Notes under the pieces: model-generated
What the model saw: the letters and a program-made list of their open reading frames with translations, nothing else
Database searches by the model: none
What the model was told of the DNA's origin: nothing
Position numbers and translations under genes: made by a program
Origin: Adiantum capillus-veneris
Taxonomy: Eukaryota > Streptophyta > Polypodiopsida > Polypodiales > Pteridaceae
NCBI GenBank assembly: GCA_014529385.2
Contig: CM043969.1
Location: 35,413,446-35,477,445, forward strand
Direction of reading: 5' to 3'
Length of the DNA stretch: 64,000 bases
Shown here: positions 10,962-21,687 of the stretch, in pieces
Numbering within the stretch: the first letter of the stretch is position 1
How the letters are laid out: the number at the start of each line of letters is the position of its first letter

Positions 10962-11098
10962 ATGGATGATGATGAGTTTCTTTCTTCTTTGTCACCCCAA
11001 CAGAGACAGTGGTACATGGAGCGTCATCGCTCTCGAGCACCATCACGCGTTCCTACTCCTTTAGCGTCTCCCTCTGTTTCGGAGCTGTCAGCGCGCTC
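10962..11098 (+). pseudogene. CACTA-A accessory gene, 5' part
   Basis: Starts at ATG 10962 with MDDDEFLSSLSPQQRQWY, matching the accessory (Ptta/En/Spm plant transposase-type) gene of B and C. It is interrupted at 11098 by the LTR retrotransposon; the 5-bp duplication CGCTC occupies 11094-11098. The rest of the exon resumes at 24374. Confidence 0.9.
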
Positions 11099-12610
11099 TG
11101 ATGCATGGTTTTTAGGACCCCTTCTGAAGATGCAATAAAGGCACAGTCAGTTGTTGGGAAGATGAGGATACTCTAGTCCAAGGGATCTCGAAAGAGAAGA
11201 AAAATCTACTTCACAAGCACCAAAGAGTAAAAAGTGCCATGGACAGAAGATACGTGGGAACGAGCTCTTATGCATGCCTACAACCTATATCTTACAAAAT
11301 AGCCCATTCTAGGTGTGAATTTCTAGTGAAATTTACACGAGGATGTTCGTGTGGACTCACAGCACAACATACTCCATTTTCACTTTTTTAGCGACAATAA
11401 ATATTTTTTACCTATAGTAAATATTTTTCACCTACATGGTAAATACAAATCACTTTTTACCTACAGTAACTTTTTTTACCCATGGTAAATATTTTTTACT
11501 ACACCATAAGTATTTGGTAGGTAACAGTTCACTGTTACTAGAAGCAGTGATTGGGCATCAACAATGCAGTTACAGGAGGAGAAAAAGGGAAAATCTTATG
11601 GTAAAGGTGAGTCAACAGCGATAAAGACTTTTGAGTTGAAAAGAAACATGCTGATTTTTTCAAAGAACACATGTCAAAAGAAGCCATGGTTGAGGATTTT
11701 TTGAGAATTTGATATTCAGGAGGACCCAGCTGCCACCTCCCCCCCGCAGGTCCCCCCCTGACATGTGCAGAACCTCCAGTTTCAACAGCCACCTTACCTT
11801 CTCTTAAATGCTGGTCAAGGCCTTATCCCCATGTGTCACAATCAGAAAAATCAGCATTTACCCTCCCCTCTCACATCACTCTAGAGAATATCTTGATGGT
11901 GACATATCAGGTGACCTCGATCTGTTGACCACCCTAAGCAAAAAGTAACCCCAATCAGTGGATTTAAGCATGTTTATCCCTAATCCTAAACCCTCTCAGA
12001 AACCTATATAAGGAGGCCTTCTCTCACTCAAAAGCAACACTTCACCCACTTCACCAAGCAACGAAGCTATGACGACATTGCTCACAACGAAGAGCTATGG
12101 ATGGAGCTCTACTCTCTCTCCCTCTCTCTCTCTTCCTCTAGTATGCTACATTACTAGCCCTAAAACTTAAATAAGGAGTCTTGTCTCATGCTCCATGGCC
12201 ACCATCCTCGCCATCATTCTCTAAGGTATTGATGTGTTGCTAGTAGGATCATACCTACTTGCTGGGTTGATTGTTTTTGACAAGGGATTATGCCATCCTT
12301 GGCTTGCTTCTCTATATCCTTGTTATGTATGATCAGATGTCGTTGTATTGTTAAGCTGATGTCTTGTGTATATATATGCTACATAAGGTCCCTAATCTTC
12401 GTTTCTATGTGTTTTGCCATATGTTTTGATGCCATCATAATGCCAGAAGTCTCACTTGCCTATGTGCACTATGTGTGAGGTCCCTAAACCTCTTAATTTA
12501 GGGTGGTGCCCCCTTTGTTTTGTTCTTGGCTTGTTTGCATGAGGCGTGGTTTGTGGAGTGTGCACGAGTACAGAGGCTACCCGATTGCACTGCTCTTTTT
12601 CTCGCTATCA
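11099..12610 (+). repeat. 5' LTR (1512 bp)
   Basis: Begins TGATGCATGG and ends CGCTATCA. By eye it differs from the 3' LTR by roughly 25-30 substitutions, mostly transitions, plus a 2-bp and a 14-bp indel (the latter in a CT run), so the two are about 98% identical. A TATA-like 'cctatataagg' lies near 12002-12012. Small open frames inside are chance. Confidence 0.95.
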
Positions 12611-12635
12611 TTTTGGTGCCTCCACTGAGGAGGGC
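12611..12635 (+). other. Primer binding site region
   Basis: Directly after the LTR end: TTT then TGGTGCCTCCACTGAGG. The TGG start and position fit a tRNA primer site. It resembles the tRNA-Arg-type sites I recall for Tat/Ogre elements but with several differences, so the tRNA is not assigned. Confidence 0.6.
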
Positions 12636-12682
12636 TACACAGACCTTCAGTCCACAAGCAATGAAGATGTGCAATCTACAAC

Positions 12683-13895
12683 ATGGACGAATGGCGTGAG
12701 GAGTTTGCAAATTGGAGAATAGAAGAGGAGGAGGCTTTAGAGGCCTTAAAAGCTTTCATCGAGGTCTTGTTACCAGGTTGCAGTGTCATTGAAATTCAAG
12801 AAGTAAGTTCTTCTACATGCCTTGTTCGTGATCGTCGCCAACGAGGGAGAGTGAGAAGAAGAGCTTGATATACCTCTCCTCTCAACCTATGAGTGCTCTA
12901 GAAACCTCCAACGCACACGAGCTTGAAATATTCTACATCAACATACACGAAGGTACTGTGACACACATTAAGGGAAGAGAAAGCATCACCAGACCTCTCT
13001 TTCCTGAGGAGCCGACTAAGAGGAGGAAGATCACCTCTACACCTAAGTGGCCCAAGGCCGCAGCGCGTGCTCAAGCGTAAGGTAACATTTGGCTTAATCT
13101 CATTAATAAGGGATTACATGACCACTACAGGCAAGAAAAAGGCTAGTGAGCAACCAACTTCAACCTCCAACTTGCAACCACGACTCTCACCCCTAAATCC
13201 TCCTGAAGCAAAGAGGCGAAGGCTTGCCTACAAGATTGCCGCATGTCTGCGAGTGCTCCCAGTGCACTTTGTGAATCCAGACACCACCAATCCCAAGCCA
13301 ACCTCCTGTCCGCGTAAAGATCACTTTGGATATTGTCCAAAGTGCTTTGGAGACCGGGTGAAAAGCCTCCCTGCCCTACCTTTGCTGCTAATTTTCAAGA
13401 AGTTATCTCAATCTAAGGAAACTATCTTAGTTGATGATGTGCTGCACATTAATGATGTCACTTTCATTCGTCATGCTGATTATGGTAATAGCATCCAATT
13501 GTTGCTTGCTAAAAGGCTCAGCATTGTACAAAGTGTTGCCATCACGCCTTACGTCTTCACAGATGCATCAGAAAGAGTCCAAGTGATCCGAGGTGCTGAC
13601 CTTCTGTGGCTGATCAGGCTCATTGGTCCCAAGGTGGTGCAACTAAGCTAGGCTCTTGTGTGTAAGTATGGATGCCAATAATGAGAATGATGATCCCCGC
13701 ATGTTTCCTTTCCATTTTGTGCGTCATATCCGTGTGAATATTTGTATTGATAGAAAAATCTTTTATCAGCAAAGAATAGCCCTGTTGTTTGGAGCCGAGA
13801 GACTTGGGGAAATCTTGCGCTCTCCTCATCCTGTCATTCTACCCTTACTAGACTATTACCATTCCTTTGATGTGTCGATCTTCATCCTATTTTGA
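12683..13895 (+). pseudogene. ORF1-like region upstream of gag, broken into four frames
   Basis: Open frames follow one another at 12683-12868, 12865-13080, 13067-13651 and 13656-13895. They overlap by a few bases or nearly abut, as expected if one longer protein was broken by frameshifts. The longest (194 codons) has a basic start rich in K, T, P and S, then a CPKCFGD patch and a hydrophobic C-terminal half. No domain is recognised. Ogre-type elements carry an extra ORF1 between the 5' LTR and gag, which is the best fit by position. The function of ORF1 is unknown. Confidence 0.55.
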
Positions 13896-13986
13896 GCTAA
13901 GTTGTGCTAAAGCTCCAAATTGTAATTACCATACTCTATTTTAAAATAAATTGGAGCTGTTTGTGTAATTGTTTACTCTCTCACTT

Positions 13987-15606
13987 ATGGCCTTCCCTAA
14001 TTTTTATGGTAAGCCTGGGGAGGTTGCTCCAGACTTTTTGGATAATTTGGAAATGGCCTTTCTGGTATCGGGAAGGGATGACGAAGCTACTAAGTTAAGG
14101 GCCTTTCCTTTGGTCTTGAGGGAAGGTGCAAAATTATGGTATCAAACTTTGGCACTTGAAGAAAGAAGAGACTGGGAGTCCTTAAAGATGGCCTTCATCG
14201 AAGAATTTCGCCGCCATGAGCCTCCAGAGGAGATATGGAGACAGCTCCTAGAGCTACGCCAAACATCACCCAATGACTATAGAAGCTATGAAGGAAAGTT
14301 TTCCAACCTGTGGGAGAAATGGTGTGCATCACTAGGTGAAGGAGAAAGGGCGCCAGAATGCCTAAAGAAGGACTGTTTCCTGGAAGGGCTTTACCCCATC
14401 CTTCGAGAAAAGGTAAAAGGTAAATTCCCAGATACCTTTGATAAAGCTATGACTTATGCAAGGGAGAAGGATAGGAAGTTAAAATTCCAAGCTCAACTAC
14501 AAGGGGGAATGGAGCCTCCACCGCTAGCTCAACCTACGGCAAGGGTAGTAGCAGGGACAGGAGCAACAGACCAAGAGTCCTCTCAACAAGAATTACTTCA
14601 ACAAATCACCAATCAACTAGAGAGCCTGTCCATCAATCTGGTTCAAGGAAATGAACGAAATAGACAAGAAGGACAAAGGCAAGCACGTGAGTACATTTGC
14701 TACAACTGTGGAGAGGTAGGTCACGGCATGTATTATTGCCCCCATCCACGACGCTATCAAGGAAATGGTAATCAAAGACGGCCTCCTCGCCAGCAAGTCA
14801 CTCCTCCTCGAGCTAGGCCACTAAATGGACAAAATGCACACGTGGCTCCACCAATCCAAATATTGAGACCCCCTCCTCCACCACCACAAGCACCTGCAGA
14901 GATCCCTCCACTACCATCGGGAGGGGAGGACAGGGCTGTCTCTGTCAGAAGTCTTGACAATGGTAAGGATAAAGGGAAAGAAAAAATGGAGGAAGCTGTT
15001 GCCATGCCAATAAAGAGAGTTAGGAGACAAAGAACTGATGAAATGGAAGCTTCAGAGCCAGATAAATGGAATGAGGGTTCCTCCCAAGTGATAGGAGACA
15101 AGAAAAGGAAGAGTAGGTCAAGGAGGCACATAGGAGTAGAAGACTTTCCACTTGGGGTAGGATCCATACCTTACGACCTGGTAGCAGATGTGAGTAAGCA
15201 AGGACCAAATATTTCATGGCAGCAACTCCTCCACCTTTCCCCAAAGATGCGTAGAACCTGGTCTAAGATGGTCAGCACCAGGAGGGCTAAGGCAAAGTCA
15301 GTTGGGTCTATTAGTGCAAGAGCCATGAAGGATATCGTGCCAGTCATTGACGTAGAGATTAAGAGTCAGCGAGTCTTCAATGTGTACGTAGATGGTGGAG
15401 CCGAGATTTGTGTTATGACAGAGAAATTAATGCACAGGTTGGGTTTGGAAGTAAACGAGCAAACTTCCTTACAAGCTAAGATGGCAAATAATGTAAGGGT
15501 GGCTTGTGTGGGAAAGGTTAATGGAGTGAAGGTTTCAGCTTTTGGTGTTGCAATCTCAATTGATGCTTATGTGATCCCAACTATCTTGCCTAGCTATGAA
15601 AGCTAG
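13987..15606 (+). CDS. gag-protease polyprotein of the Ogre/Tat-like element
   Basis: I chose the first ATG, 13987 (MAFPNFYGKPGE); the frame is open 18 bases further up but without ATG. Residues about 1-165 form a retrotransposon gag domain (DFLDNLEMAF, LREGAKLWYQTL, FCxEGL-like end). A CCHC zinc knuckle, CYNCGEVGHGMYYC, sits near residues 238-251. A proline-rich linker follows, then a K/R-rich basic stretch. The C-terminal ~100 residues look like the aspartic protease (VFNVYVDGGAEICVM), but the usual D-[ST]-G is D-G-G, which would be expected to weaken or abolish activity. The frame stops at a TAG within the hairpin at 15583-15613, just before the expected conserved end of the protease. Confidence 0.85.
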   Translation: MAFPNFYGKPGEVAPDFLDNLEMAFLVSGRDDEATKLRAFPLVLREGAKLWYQTLALEERRDWESLKMAFIEEFRRHEPPEEIWRQLLELRQTSPNDYRSYEGKFSNLWEKWCASLGEGERAPECLKKDCFLEGLYPILREKVKGKFPDTFDKAMTYAREKDRKLKFQAQLQGGMEPPPLAQPTARVVAGTGATDQESSQQELLQQITNQLESLSINLVQGNERNRQEGQRQAREYICYNCGEVGHGMYYCPHPRRYQGNGNQRRPPRQQVTPPRARPLNGQNAHVAPPIQILRPPPPPPQAPAEIPPLPSGGEDRAVSVRSLDNGKDKGKEKMEEAVAMPIKRVRRQRTDEMEASEPDKWNEGSSQVIGDKKRKSRSRRHIGVEDFPLGVGSIPYDLVADVSKQGPNISWQQLLHLSPKMRRTWSKMVSTRRAKAKSVGSISARAMKDIVPVIDVEIKSQRVFNVYVDGGAEICVMTEKLMHRLGLEVNEQTSLQAKMANNVRVACVGKVNGVKVSAFGVAISIDAYVIPTILPSYES

Positions 15607-15613
15607 GCAAGAT
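15583..15613. repeat. Perfect 13-bp hairpin at the gag-pro/pol junction
   Basis: Arm ATCTTGCCTAGCT (15583-15595), loop ATGAA, and a perfectly complementary arm (15601-15613). The gag-protease TAG stop (15604-15606) is in the second arm and the pol-frame ATG (15596) is in the loop. Gag-pro and pol are in different frames on its two sides. Removing 13 bases would put them back in one frame, so a 13-nt template-switch duplication explains both facts. Confidence 0.85.
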
Positions 15614-16756
15614 TGGGAGACAGGTTCCCTTGAGTTGCGACCAAATCATAAGGTAGGTGGCAAGCAACAAAAAATTGTGTATGACATGAAGCAGGGTAGA
15701 CAACAAGACCTAGAGATGGAGACTTCTATGGATGAATGGAGCACAAGCATCTGCTCTTCATCTGAGGAGTATGCTAACTCTTTGGAAGTCATGGGTATAA
15801 TACTGCGAAACCCAGAAGGAGAAGGTGGTCAAGACTCTCTAAACAAGGAAGAAGCCACAGGCTTAGAGGAGATGCTAGCTAAGGACCTACTAGAAGAAGA
15901 GAGAGAACCCTATTTGCAGGTACTAAAGAAGCATGTTGGCCTCTTTATAACTGATTACGAGCACATTAAAGGAGTGACGGTAACCCAACACCATATCCAA
16001 TTAAAGGAAGGTGCCGAACCAGTGGTGCAAAGGCTAAGGAGATTAGGGCTAGTGCAACAAGATCCACTCTTAAAAGAATTAAAAAGATTACTCAAGGCAG
16101 GATTTATCTACCCAGTGGAAGATTCTGAGTGGGTGTCTCCAATTGTGGTAGCACCAAAGAAAAATGGGAAGTGGAGGGTATGTGTGGATTACAAGCCTCT
16201 AAACGCAGCCACAAAAAGGGACCATTTTCCTTTGCCTTTTCAAGATGAAATACTAAATGAAGTGGTTGGTCATGAAAGGTACACAGTGTGTGATGGGTAC
16301 TCAGGCTACTTCCAAATCAGAATTGCAGATGAAGACCAAAGAAAGACTACCTTCATAACACCTTGGGGGTGTTTTGCTTATAGAGTTATTCCTTTTGGTT
16401 TAACTAATGCCCCAGCTACTTTCCAGAGGTTTATAAACTTGGTGTTTCAACCTTACTTTGGTAAGTCCATACGAGTCTTCATTGATGATTTTTGCATTTA
16501 CAGCTCTAGGGAAGTACATCTGTCCAAGGTTGATGAAGGTTTCAGCCGTCTGGCCCAATTGGGTGGGCAATTGAATAAAGAAAAGTGCCACATAGGTGAG
16601 AGCAAGGTCACTCTACTAGGCCATGTTGTGTCTCAAGATGGTATTGAGGCTGACCCTGAAAAGGTAAAGACATTGTTAGCTTTACCTACTCCTTCAAACG
16701 TGAAGCAACTAGTCTCCTTCATTCAAAAGGTTCGCTACATGGGACGATTCATACAT
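15596..16756 (+). pseudogene. pol, 5' part: reverse transcriptase
   Basis: From the ATG in the hairpin loop the frame runs through a Ty3/gypsy reverse transcriptase. Visible blocks: EDSEWVSPIVVAPKKNGKWR and CVDYKPLNAAT (fingers), FPLPFQDEIL, YTVCDGYSGYFQI, TFITPWGCFAYRVIPFGLTNAP, then the catalytic FIDDF (usual form [YF][VIL]DD), LGHVVSQDGIEADPEK and a break at RYMGRFIH. The catalytic aspartates are present. The gene is interrupted after codon ATA CAT at 16756 by CACTA-B, and the joined frame resumes at 21688 with no loss. It is in a different frame from gag-pro. Confidence 0.92.
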
Positions 16757-16950
16757 CACTACAAGAGGCTATTCATATTAGCGACGCTCAAAAAAAAAAT
16801 TCCCGGCGTCGCTATAAGCGTCGCAAATTTACAAAGAAATTTGCAACGCTCATAGCGACGCCGGCTGGGCTAAAAAAAATAACGGAGCGCGCCCAAAAAC
16901 TCAGATCTCAGATCTGAGTTTTTCGGCGCCCTCAAGCAAGGAGCAGGTAA
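16757..16950 (+). repeat. CACTA-B left TIR, subterminal repeats and palindrome
   Basis: Contains the same inverted-repeat block as C: a GC-rich arm around GGCGTCGCTATAAGCGTCGC, a short loop and its complement (about 16802-16863) with a few mismatches. A second palindrome follows around CTCAGATCTcAGATCTGAG (about 16898-16920). Confidence 0.85.
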
Positions 16951-16959
16951 CGCTCTCCC

Positions 16960-17005
<46 letters not shown>

Positions 17006-17279
17006 CTCCACACACACACACAGACACACACACGAGGAGAGGAAGGAGAGCCAGGTATGCTCCTTCCCTCTCCTCATTCTCATGTTCCCTTCCCCTCTTT
17101 CTCTCTCCCTCTCTCTCTCTCTCTCTCTTTTTCTTCTCCACACACACACACACACACGAGGAGAGGAAGGAGAGCCAGGTATGCTCCTTCCCTCTCCTCA
17201 TTCTCATGTTCCCTTCCCCTCTTTCTCTCTCCCTCTCTCTCTCTCTCACACACACACATACACACACACACATAGTGTT

Positions 17280-17337
<58 letters not shown>

Positions 17338-17575
17338 TACAAACAAAAACAAAAACGCACACACACATACATAAACAAAGAATGCACACACACATTGAGA
17401 GAGAAAAAGAGAGAGAGAGCATGCATAAACAAAAAACGCACGCATTGAGAGAGGAAAAGAGAGAGAGAACATGCATAAACAAAAAACGCACACATTGAGA
17501 GAGGAAAAGAGAGAGAAAACATGCATACGATTCAAAAAAACGCACACACATTGAGAGAGAAAGAGAGAGAAACTA
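16960..17575. repeat. Compound microsatellite and tandem units in CACTA-B
   Basis: A unit of about 130 bp (CT run, CA run, 'gaggagaggaaggagagcc', 'tcctcattctcatgttccc') is present twice in tandem in B (about 16990-17110 and 17120-17235). C has it once, so B gained a unit. Downstream are four to five tandem units of about 55 bp (GA run, 'catgcataaacaaaaaacgc', 'acacattgagagag') at 17380-17560. Confidence 0.85.
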
Positions 17576-17611
17576 ATTTAACGTCGTAGGAAACTAATTA
17601 AAATTAAAAGA

Positions 17612-17715
17612 ACTAAAGATCTAGCCGACGAGGAGTTGAACTCAAGACCTATTATTCAAGAGGGAAATGGCATAATCAATCTATCATACTTGGCATGGGT
17701 GATGGAAATGTTATA
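17612..17715 (-). repeat. tRNA-like unit in CACTA-B
   Basis: One copy of the unit seen three times in A. The box B-like GAGTTCAACTC is intact on the minus strand; the box A-like part has substitutions and a small insertion relative to A. Confidence 0.45.
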
Positions 17716-17719
17716 CCAT

Positions 17720-18419
17720 TTATCTCTTTTTATTGGCACACACATCCACACACGCGCACACACACAAGAAGAAGAGAGTTATAACGTCGTAGAAAACTAT
17801 CTTAAAAGACGTTAAAGATTAGGTTATATGTAGACTTACATTAAATTAGATTTAGGTTTATTTTTAACTAGATTTACGTTTATTTACGCTAGATTTAGAT
17901 TTACGTTATATTAGATTATATTTAGGTCTCCATAGACTGCGATGCCTGCATGAAGCGGGTGAAGAAAGCCCTCAATGGAATATAGGGTATTGCTGCCTTC
18001 ACTCATGGTGGGCTCCGTCGATCTAAAAGTACTAGTGAAATGTCTTCAGAAGATAGGGAAGAAGGTGGATCTTCAGGGTGGCAAAAGTCACTACATCCCC
18101 GACACAATGACCATCTAGACAACCTCTAGTCATTCAATAGCAACTTCAAAGTTAGTAACAAGAGCAAGAACGGTCTAAAGGGCCAATTGCTGTTGTCAGA
18201 TGTGGATGGAGATGAGGCAGCGTCACCGCCGGAAGTTAACTCTCACATCTTTAGTGATGAGAATGCCAACTCTTGCCGAGTTATGTGAAAAATTATGTGT
18301 TAAATCAGTTTTAAGGTTCTTATAATCCCTGTTAGTTTAGTTCTTTGTTTTTAATATAACATAATTTACGTTAGATTTAGATTTATGTTATATTAGATTA
18401 GACTTAGGTTTATTTAGGT

Positions 18420-18451
<32 letters not shown>

Positions 18452-18880
18452 GAGAAGAAGAGAGTTTTAACGTCGTAGGAAACTATCCCAAAAGACGTTA
18501 AAGATTAGGTTAGATGTAGACTTACGTTAAATTAGATTTAGGTTTATTTTTAGTTAGATTTACGTTTATTTAGATTTACGCTTATTTACGTGAGATTGAG
18601 TCCACGCAAGAATTACTTACGGTTTAGGGTTTAGAGTTAGACGAATAGTGAAAAGATCTACTGTGAAAAGATGTTAAGATGCTGTGAAGTGCTACAGCTA
18701 CAGAAGAGGCAAAGGGGTTTTGTCCACTACATGCAGTATCATGTAGACGTGGGTGTGTAGATTTCTTGTACCCACAAATATAGGTATTGACCAATAAAGA
18801 CGAGATTATAACCCGGTGGTTCTGATCTCCGTGCACCTCTAGACCAAGGTGTGCGGGGATTGGACATGACTAGAGAATGT
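17720..18880. other. Non-coding leader of CACTA-B
   Basis: Shared almost base for base with C (27.5-28.75 kb). It includes 'ttagatttaggttta' repeats, a CA run near 18422-18452 and a patch at about 17940-18290 that looks like old coding DNA but has no clean frame. I recognise no protein. Confidence 0.5.
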
Positions 18881-18884
18881 GAGG

Positions 18885-18902
18885 TAAAGAGAGAGAGAGA
18901 GA

Positions 18903-18961
<59 letters not shown>
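18885..18961. repeat. (GA)n microsatellite in CACTA-B
   Basis: GA run with one GGG interruption, just upstream of the transposase remnant; equivalent to 9293-9380 in A and 28761-28811 in C. Confidence 0.9.
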
Positions 18962-18965
<4 letters not shown>

Positions 18966-19018
18966 GACGAAGAATGCCAATAGAAAAATGAAATTTGTTG
19001 TCCAGGTTATAAGTTTTT

Positions 19019-19560
19019 TATCCTTGTTCGACGTGCAATGGTTCAAGATAATCATGGAGGGTCGCAACGCTACTGTGCGTAGAGGAGAGTCTGGTTTTCT
19101 TGAGGTGGATTCTACTAAGAAATGGACTGACCTAAGAGACACTTTTGTACTACCCGAGCATTGTGAACAAGTAAGTATGTAAATAGTTAACATCCCCCTT
19201 TTACAAGTTATGTGCTTGAAAGCTCTCATGTAAGTTATGTGGCTCTGGCAGGTAATATTTCATCCTACAAAGTCTACATCAAACTGGTGGTACGTCATAG
19301 AGGTAGCCCCTCGTAGTGCAAGGACGTATGAAGGCTACCATGTGCCAATCACAACGACATCAATGGAGGAGATCAGAGAAGATGCTCAATCAGAAGCCGC
19401 TGTGGTGGTGCCAGACGAGCATCAAGATGCTACTACTCTATATGGGGTGCATGCAGAGGAGCTACAAAATGAAACAGAGGATATGTGTTTAAACGAAGAG
19501 CTCTATATAGATATAGGAAGTTATGCTGAGTTATGCGAGGATGAGAGAGAGATCTCTTAA
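19019..19560 (+). pseudogene. CACTA-B: only the last transposase exons remain
   Basis: The leader joins directly to the DUF4216-like exon (DVQWFKIIMEGRN to EHCEQ, ending at the GTAAGT donor at 19169). The final exon runs from 19250 (VIFHPTKSTSNWWY) to the stop at 19558-19560. Both are nearly identical to C. The N-terminal, catalytic and DUF4218-like parts are absent. Confidence 0.88.
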
Positions 19561-19832
19561 AGCCACAAATATTGTATTTGAACAATTTTGCTCCGTGTTG
19601 TAAAAGCTCTGGCTCTCTAAGTACCTTCCATGGTGTATAACGCTCCTTTCTACTCGCGCTCACATTTTTTGATTGAAAATTCTGAGTTTTCGACTTGCCT
19701 CTTCTATCACTCATCTCATTGCGTCATTGTATTTATATGCGTCATTATGTTATTGTATTTAATGGTTTTTGCGTCATTGTCTACTCTATTCATTCAATAT
19801 TAAGTTTAAATATTCGTGTGTTTAATGCAGGT

Positions 19833-21072
19833 ATGGATGATGAGGAGTTTCTTTCTTCTTTGTCACCGCAGCAGAGACAATGGTACGTGGAGCGTCATCG
19901 CTTTGGCGCATCATCGCGCGTTCCTACTCCATCCGCATCTCCCTCTCTTTCGGAGCATTCGGCGCGCTCCGAAGCTTCGGCGTCAACGAGACGAGCTTCA
20001 CACTCGTCTAGACACCGGCGCTCTAGTGGTGGTGGTGGCGGTTGTTGTGGGGATTCCGCCACCGATGCCTCCACACCGCCTCGTGTTCGACGAGGCTCTT
20101 TACCCTCCTCTTCTTTGCCCGCCCCCACACCAGCCACAGCATCGCCATCTACGCCAGGTTTTGCACGGCTGATTGTTCGTAGAAGCTACACACCTCTACC
20201 TACACCGCTAGGAGCCACCCCACTCGACACTCGCTTCGGGGCCCAGACGCCGGTGGAGACACCTGACGTCCGTACCCCCATCGACACGCCGCTAGAGACC
20301 CCTGCCGGGACACCCAGGTTCACGCGTCACCGGCCAGAGGGCTTGCCTTACTCCGTCGACACCAGCGGCGGCCTCATCATGGATGATGACGGAAAGAAGG
20401 TGATCTCGCGCATGCGTGGTCTTTGCTCTCAGCTGTTTAGACACTACATACTAAACAAATGGAGTGAAGTACCAAGTGATTTAAAAAACAGAGTCATCAG
20501 CATACTTCATGATGAGTTTCCCGTTTCAACACGGGATCAGCGCTTCAATGAAGACCTGATGAAGATTCGAATGCGCGAATACTGCAAACACAAGGGTTCC
20601 GAAGTGCAAAAAGCAATCAAGAATGGGTGGAACAGGCCAGATTGGCTGGCCAAAGAAGATTGGAAGAATGCGAAGAAAGCAGTGCGCGAGAATCCCGACA
20701 AGTGGAAGCAACAAAAGGATGCAGCCAGAGCGCGAGTAGAGGCAGGGAGCTCGCACCACTTGGGGAGCGGTGGATGGGCATCATTTGAGGCCGATTTTGT
20801 AAGTGTTTTCGCATTGCTCTTTACGTTCGATAGTTTAGGGTTTATGAGTTTTTTAATTCTAACATAATGAAATCTTTGTATTTTTGACAGTGGTCGATGA
20901 CAGGACGTGATCCCACACCGTACGAGCGCGAGTACGCAGACAAGAAGGGCTTAATTTTTTTATTGTTTTATAAATGTCGTTATATGTTTATACTTACTGA
21001 AAGCTGTCTTATTGTCTTTTTTTGCAGAATCCGACAGATACGCCGCTTGGACGCGATGAGACGTCTGACTAA
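19833..21072 (+). CDS. CACTA-B accessory gene (plant Ptta/En/Spm transposase-like, TNPA-type)
   Basis: Exon 1 (19833-20798, 322 codons) is open from ATG to the GTAAGT donor. It has an N-terminal SPQQRQWY motif, a Ser/Ala/Arg-rich region, Pro/Thr repeats (TPVETPDVRTPIDTP), and a C-terminal domain with LFRHYILNKWSEVP, VQKAIKNGWNRPDWL and WKNAKKAV, typical of plant Ptta/En/Spm proteins. Such proteins bind subterminal repeats in CACTA elements. Exon 2 starts at 20891 (WSMTGRDPTPYEREYA) but its 3' part and donor are deleted relative to C, so splicing to the last exon (21028-21072, NPTDTPLG) is doubtful and the protein tail is uncertain. The main domain is intact, unlike in A and C. Confidence 0.8.
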
Positions 21073-21424
21073 ACGACGTCAGTTTAGCCGTAGCTAGATA
21101 GCATTAGTTTAGGGTTTCTCATAGCTTATGTATCATGAGACGGATTTTATACGTCTTTTTGAACCATGTATATTATTACATTTGTCACCGCAGTTCCTTT
21201 TGCCAATCAATTCTTTATGCCTATGATGTTGTACAATTGTCATTATTACATTTGCCAATCAATTCATTTTGCCTATGATGTGTACAATTGTCAATTTTGC
21301 AAACACTGCGTCTTGTGGGTGACTATTTTGGGTCTATTATCTACCCTTGCACTTTTTTTTAAAAGTGAATCAAGTACAATATGGTTGATGGGTTGTAGGG
21401 CATTCAATGCCCTGCCACCAAAAA

Positions 21425-21684
21425 AAATTTCTCTCGGGCGTCGCTATAAGCGTCGCTATTTATGGCTCTGCAGCATCGCTATAGTCTTCTGTGTAAACGT
21501 CGCTATAATCGTCGCTATATGCGTCGCTATATAGCGACGCTCATAGCGACGTCTATAGTGACGCATATAGCGACGCTCTCGTAGCGACGCTCGTAGCGAT
21601 GGTTTTAGCGACGCCGGGGGTTATAAAAACCCAGTGTATTTCCGTCGCTAACAGCGTCACAAGAGCACACAACCTCTTGTAGTG
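21425..21684. repeat. CACTA-B right subterminal repeat array and TIR
   Basis: About a dozen copies of the CGTCGCTAT/ATAGCGACG core in both orientations, meeting head to head near 21520-21540, then 'acagcgtcacaagagc' and the tip CCTCTTGTAGTG. These are the expected accessory-protein binding sites. Confidence 0.88.
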
Positions 21685-21687
21685 CAT

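Larger units (their letters stand above)
16757..21684 (+). mobile_element. CACTA-B: non-autonomous CACTA element inside pol
   Basis: Starts CACTACAAGAGGCT and ends ACCTCTTGTAGTG. CAT at 16754-16756 and 21685-21687 is the target duplication, and both tips are perfect. It shares the leader, microsatellites, tRNA-like unit, last transposase exons, accessory gene and right subterminal array with CACTA-C. It lacks about 3.2 kb that hold the transposase (C coordinates about 28873-32070), joined through a 2-base microhomology (CT). It is the youngest visible insertion in the left nest. Confidence 0.95.

Noticed and set aside
11436-12478. Small frames inside the LTRs (repeated at 23370-24236)
   Set aside because: They lie in LTR sequence, are short, and have no domain; their presence in both LTRs only reflects LTR identity.
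13143-13340. Minus-strand frames inside the retrotransposon (also 14772-15244)
   Set aside because: They are shadows of the ORF1-like region and of the gag-protease frame on the plus strand.
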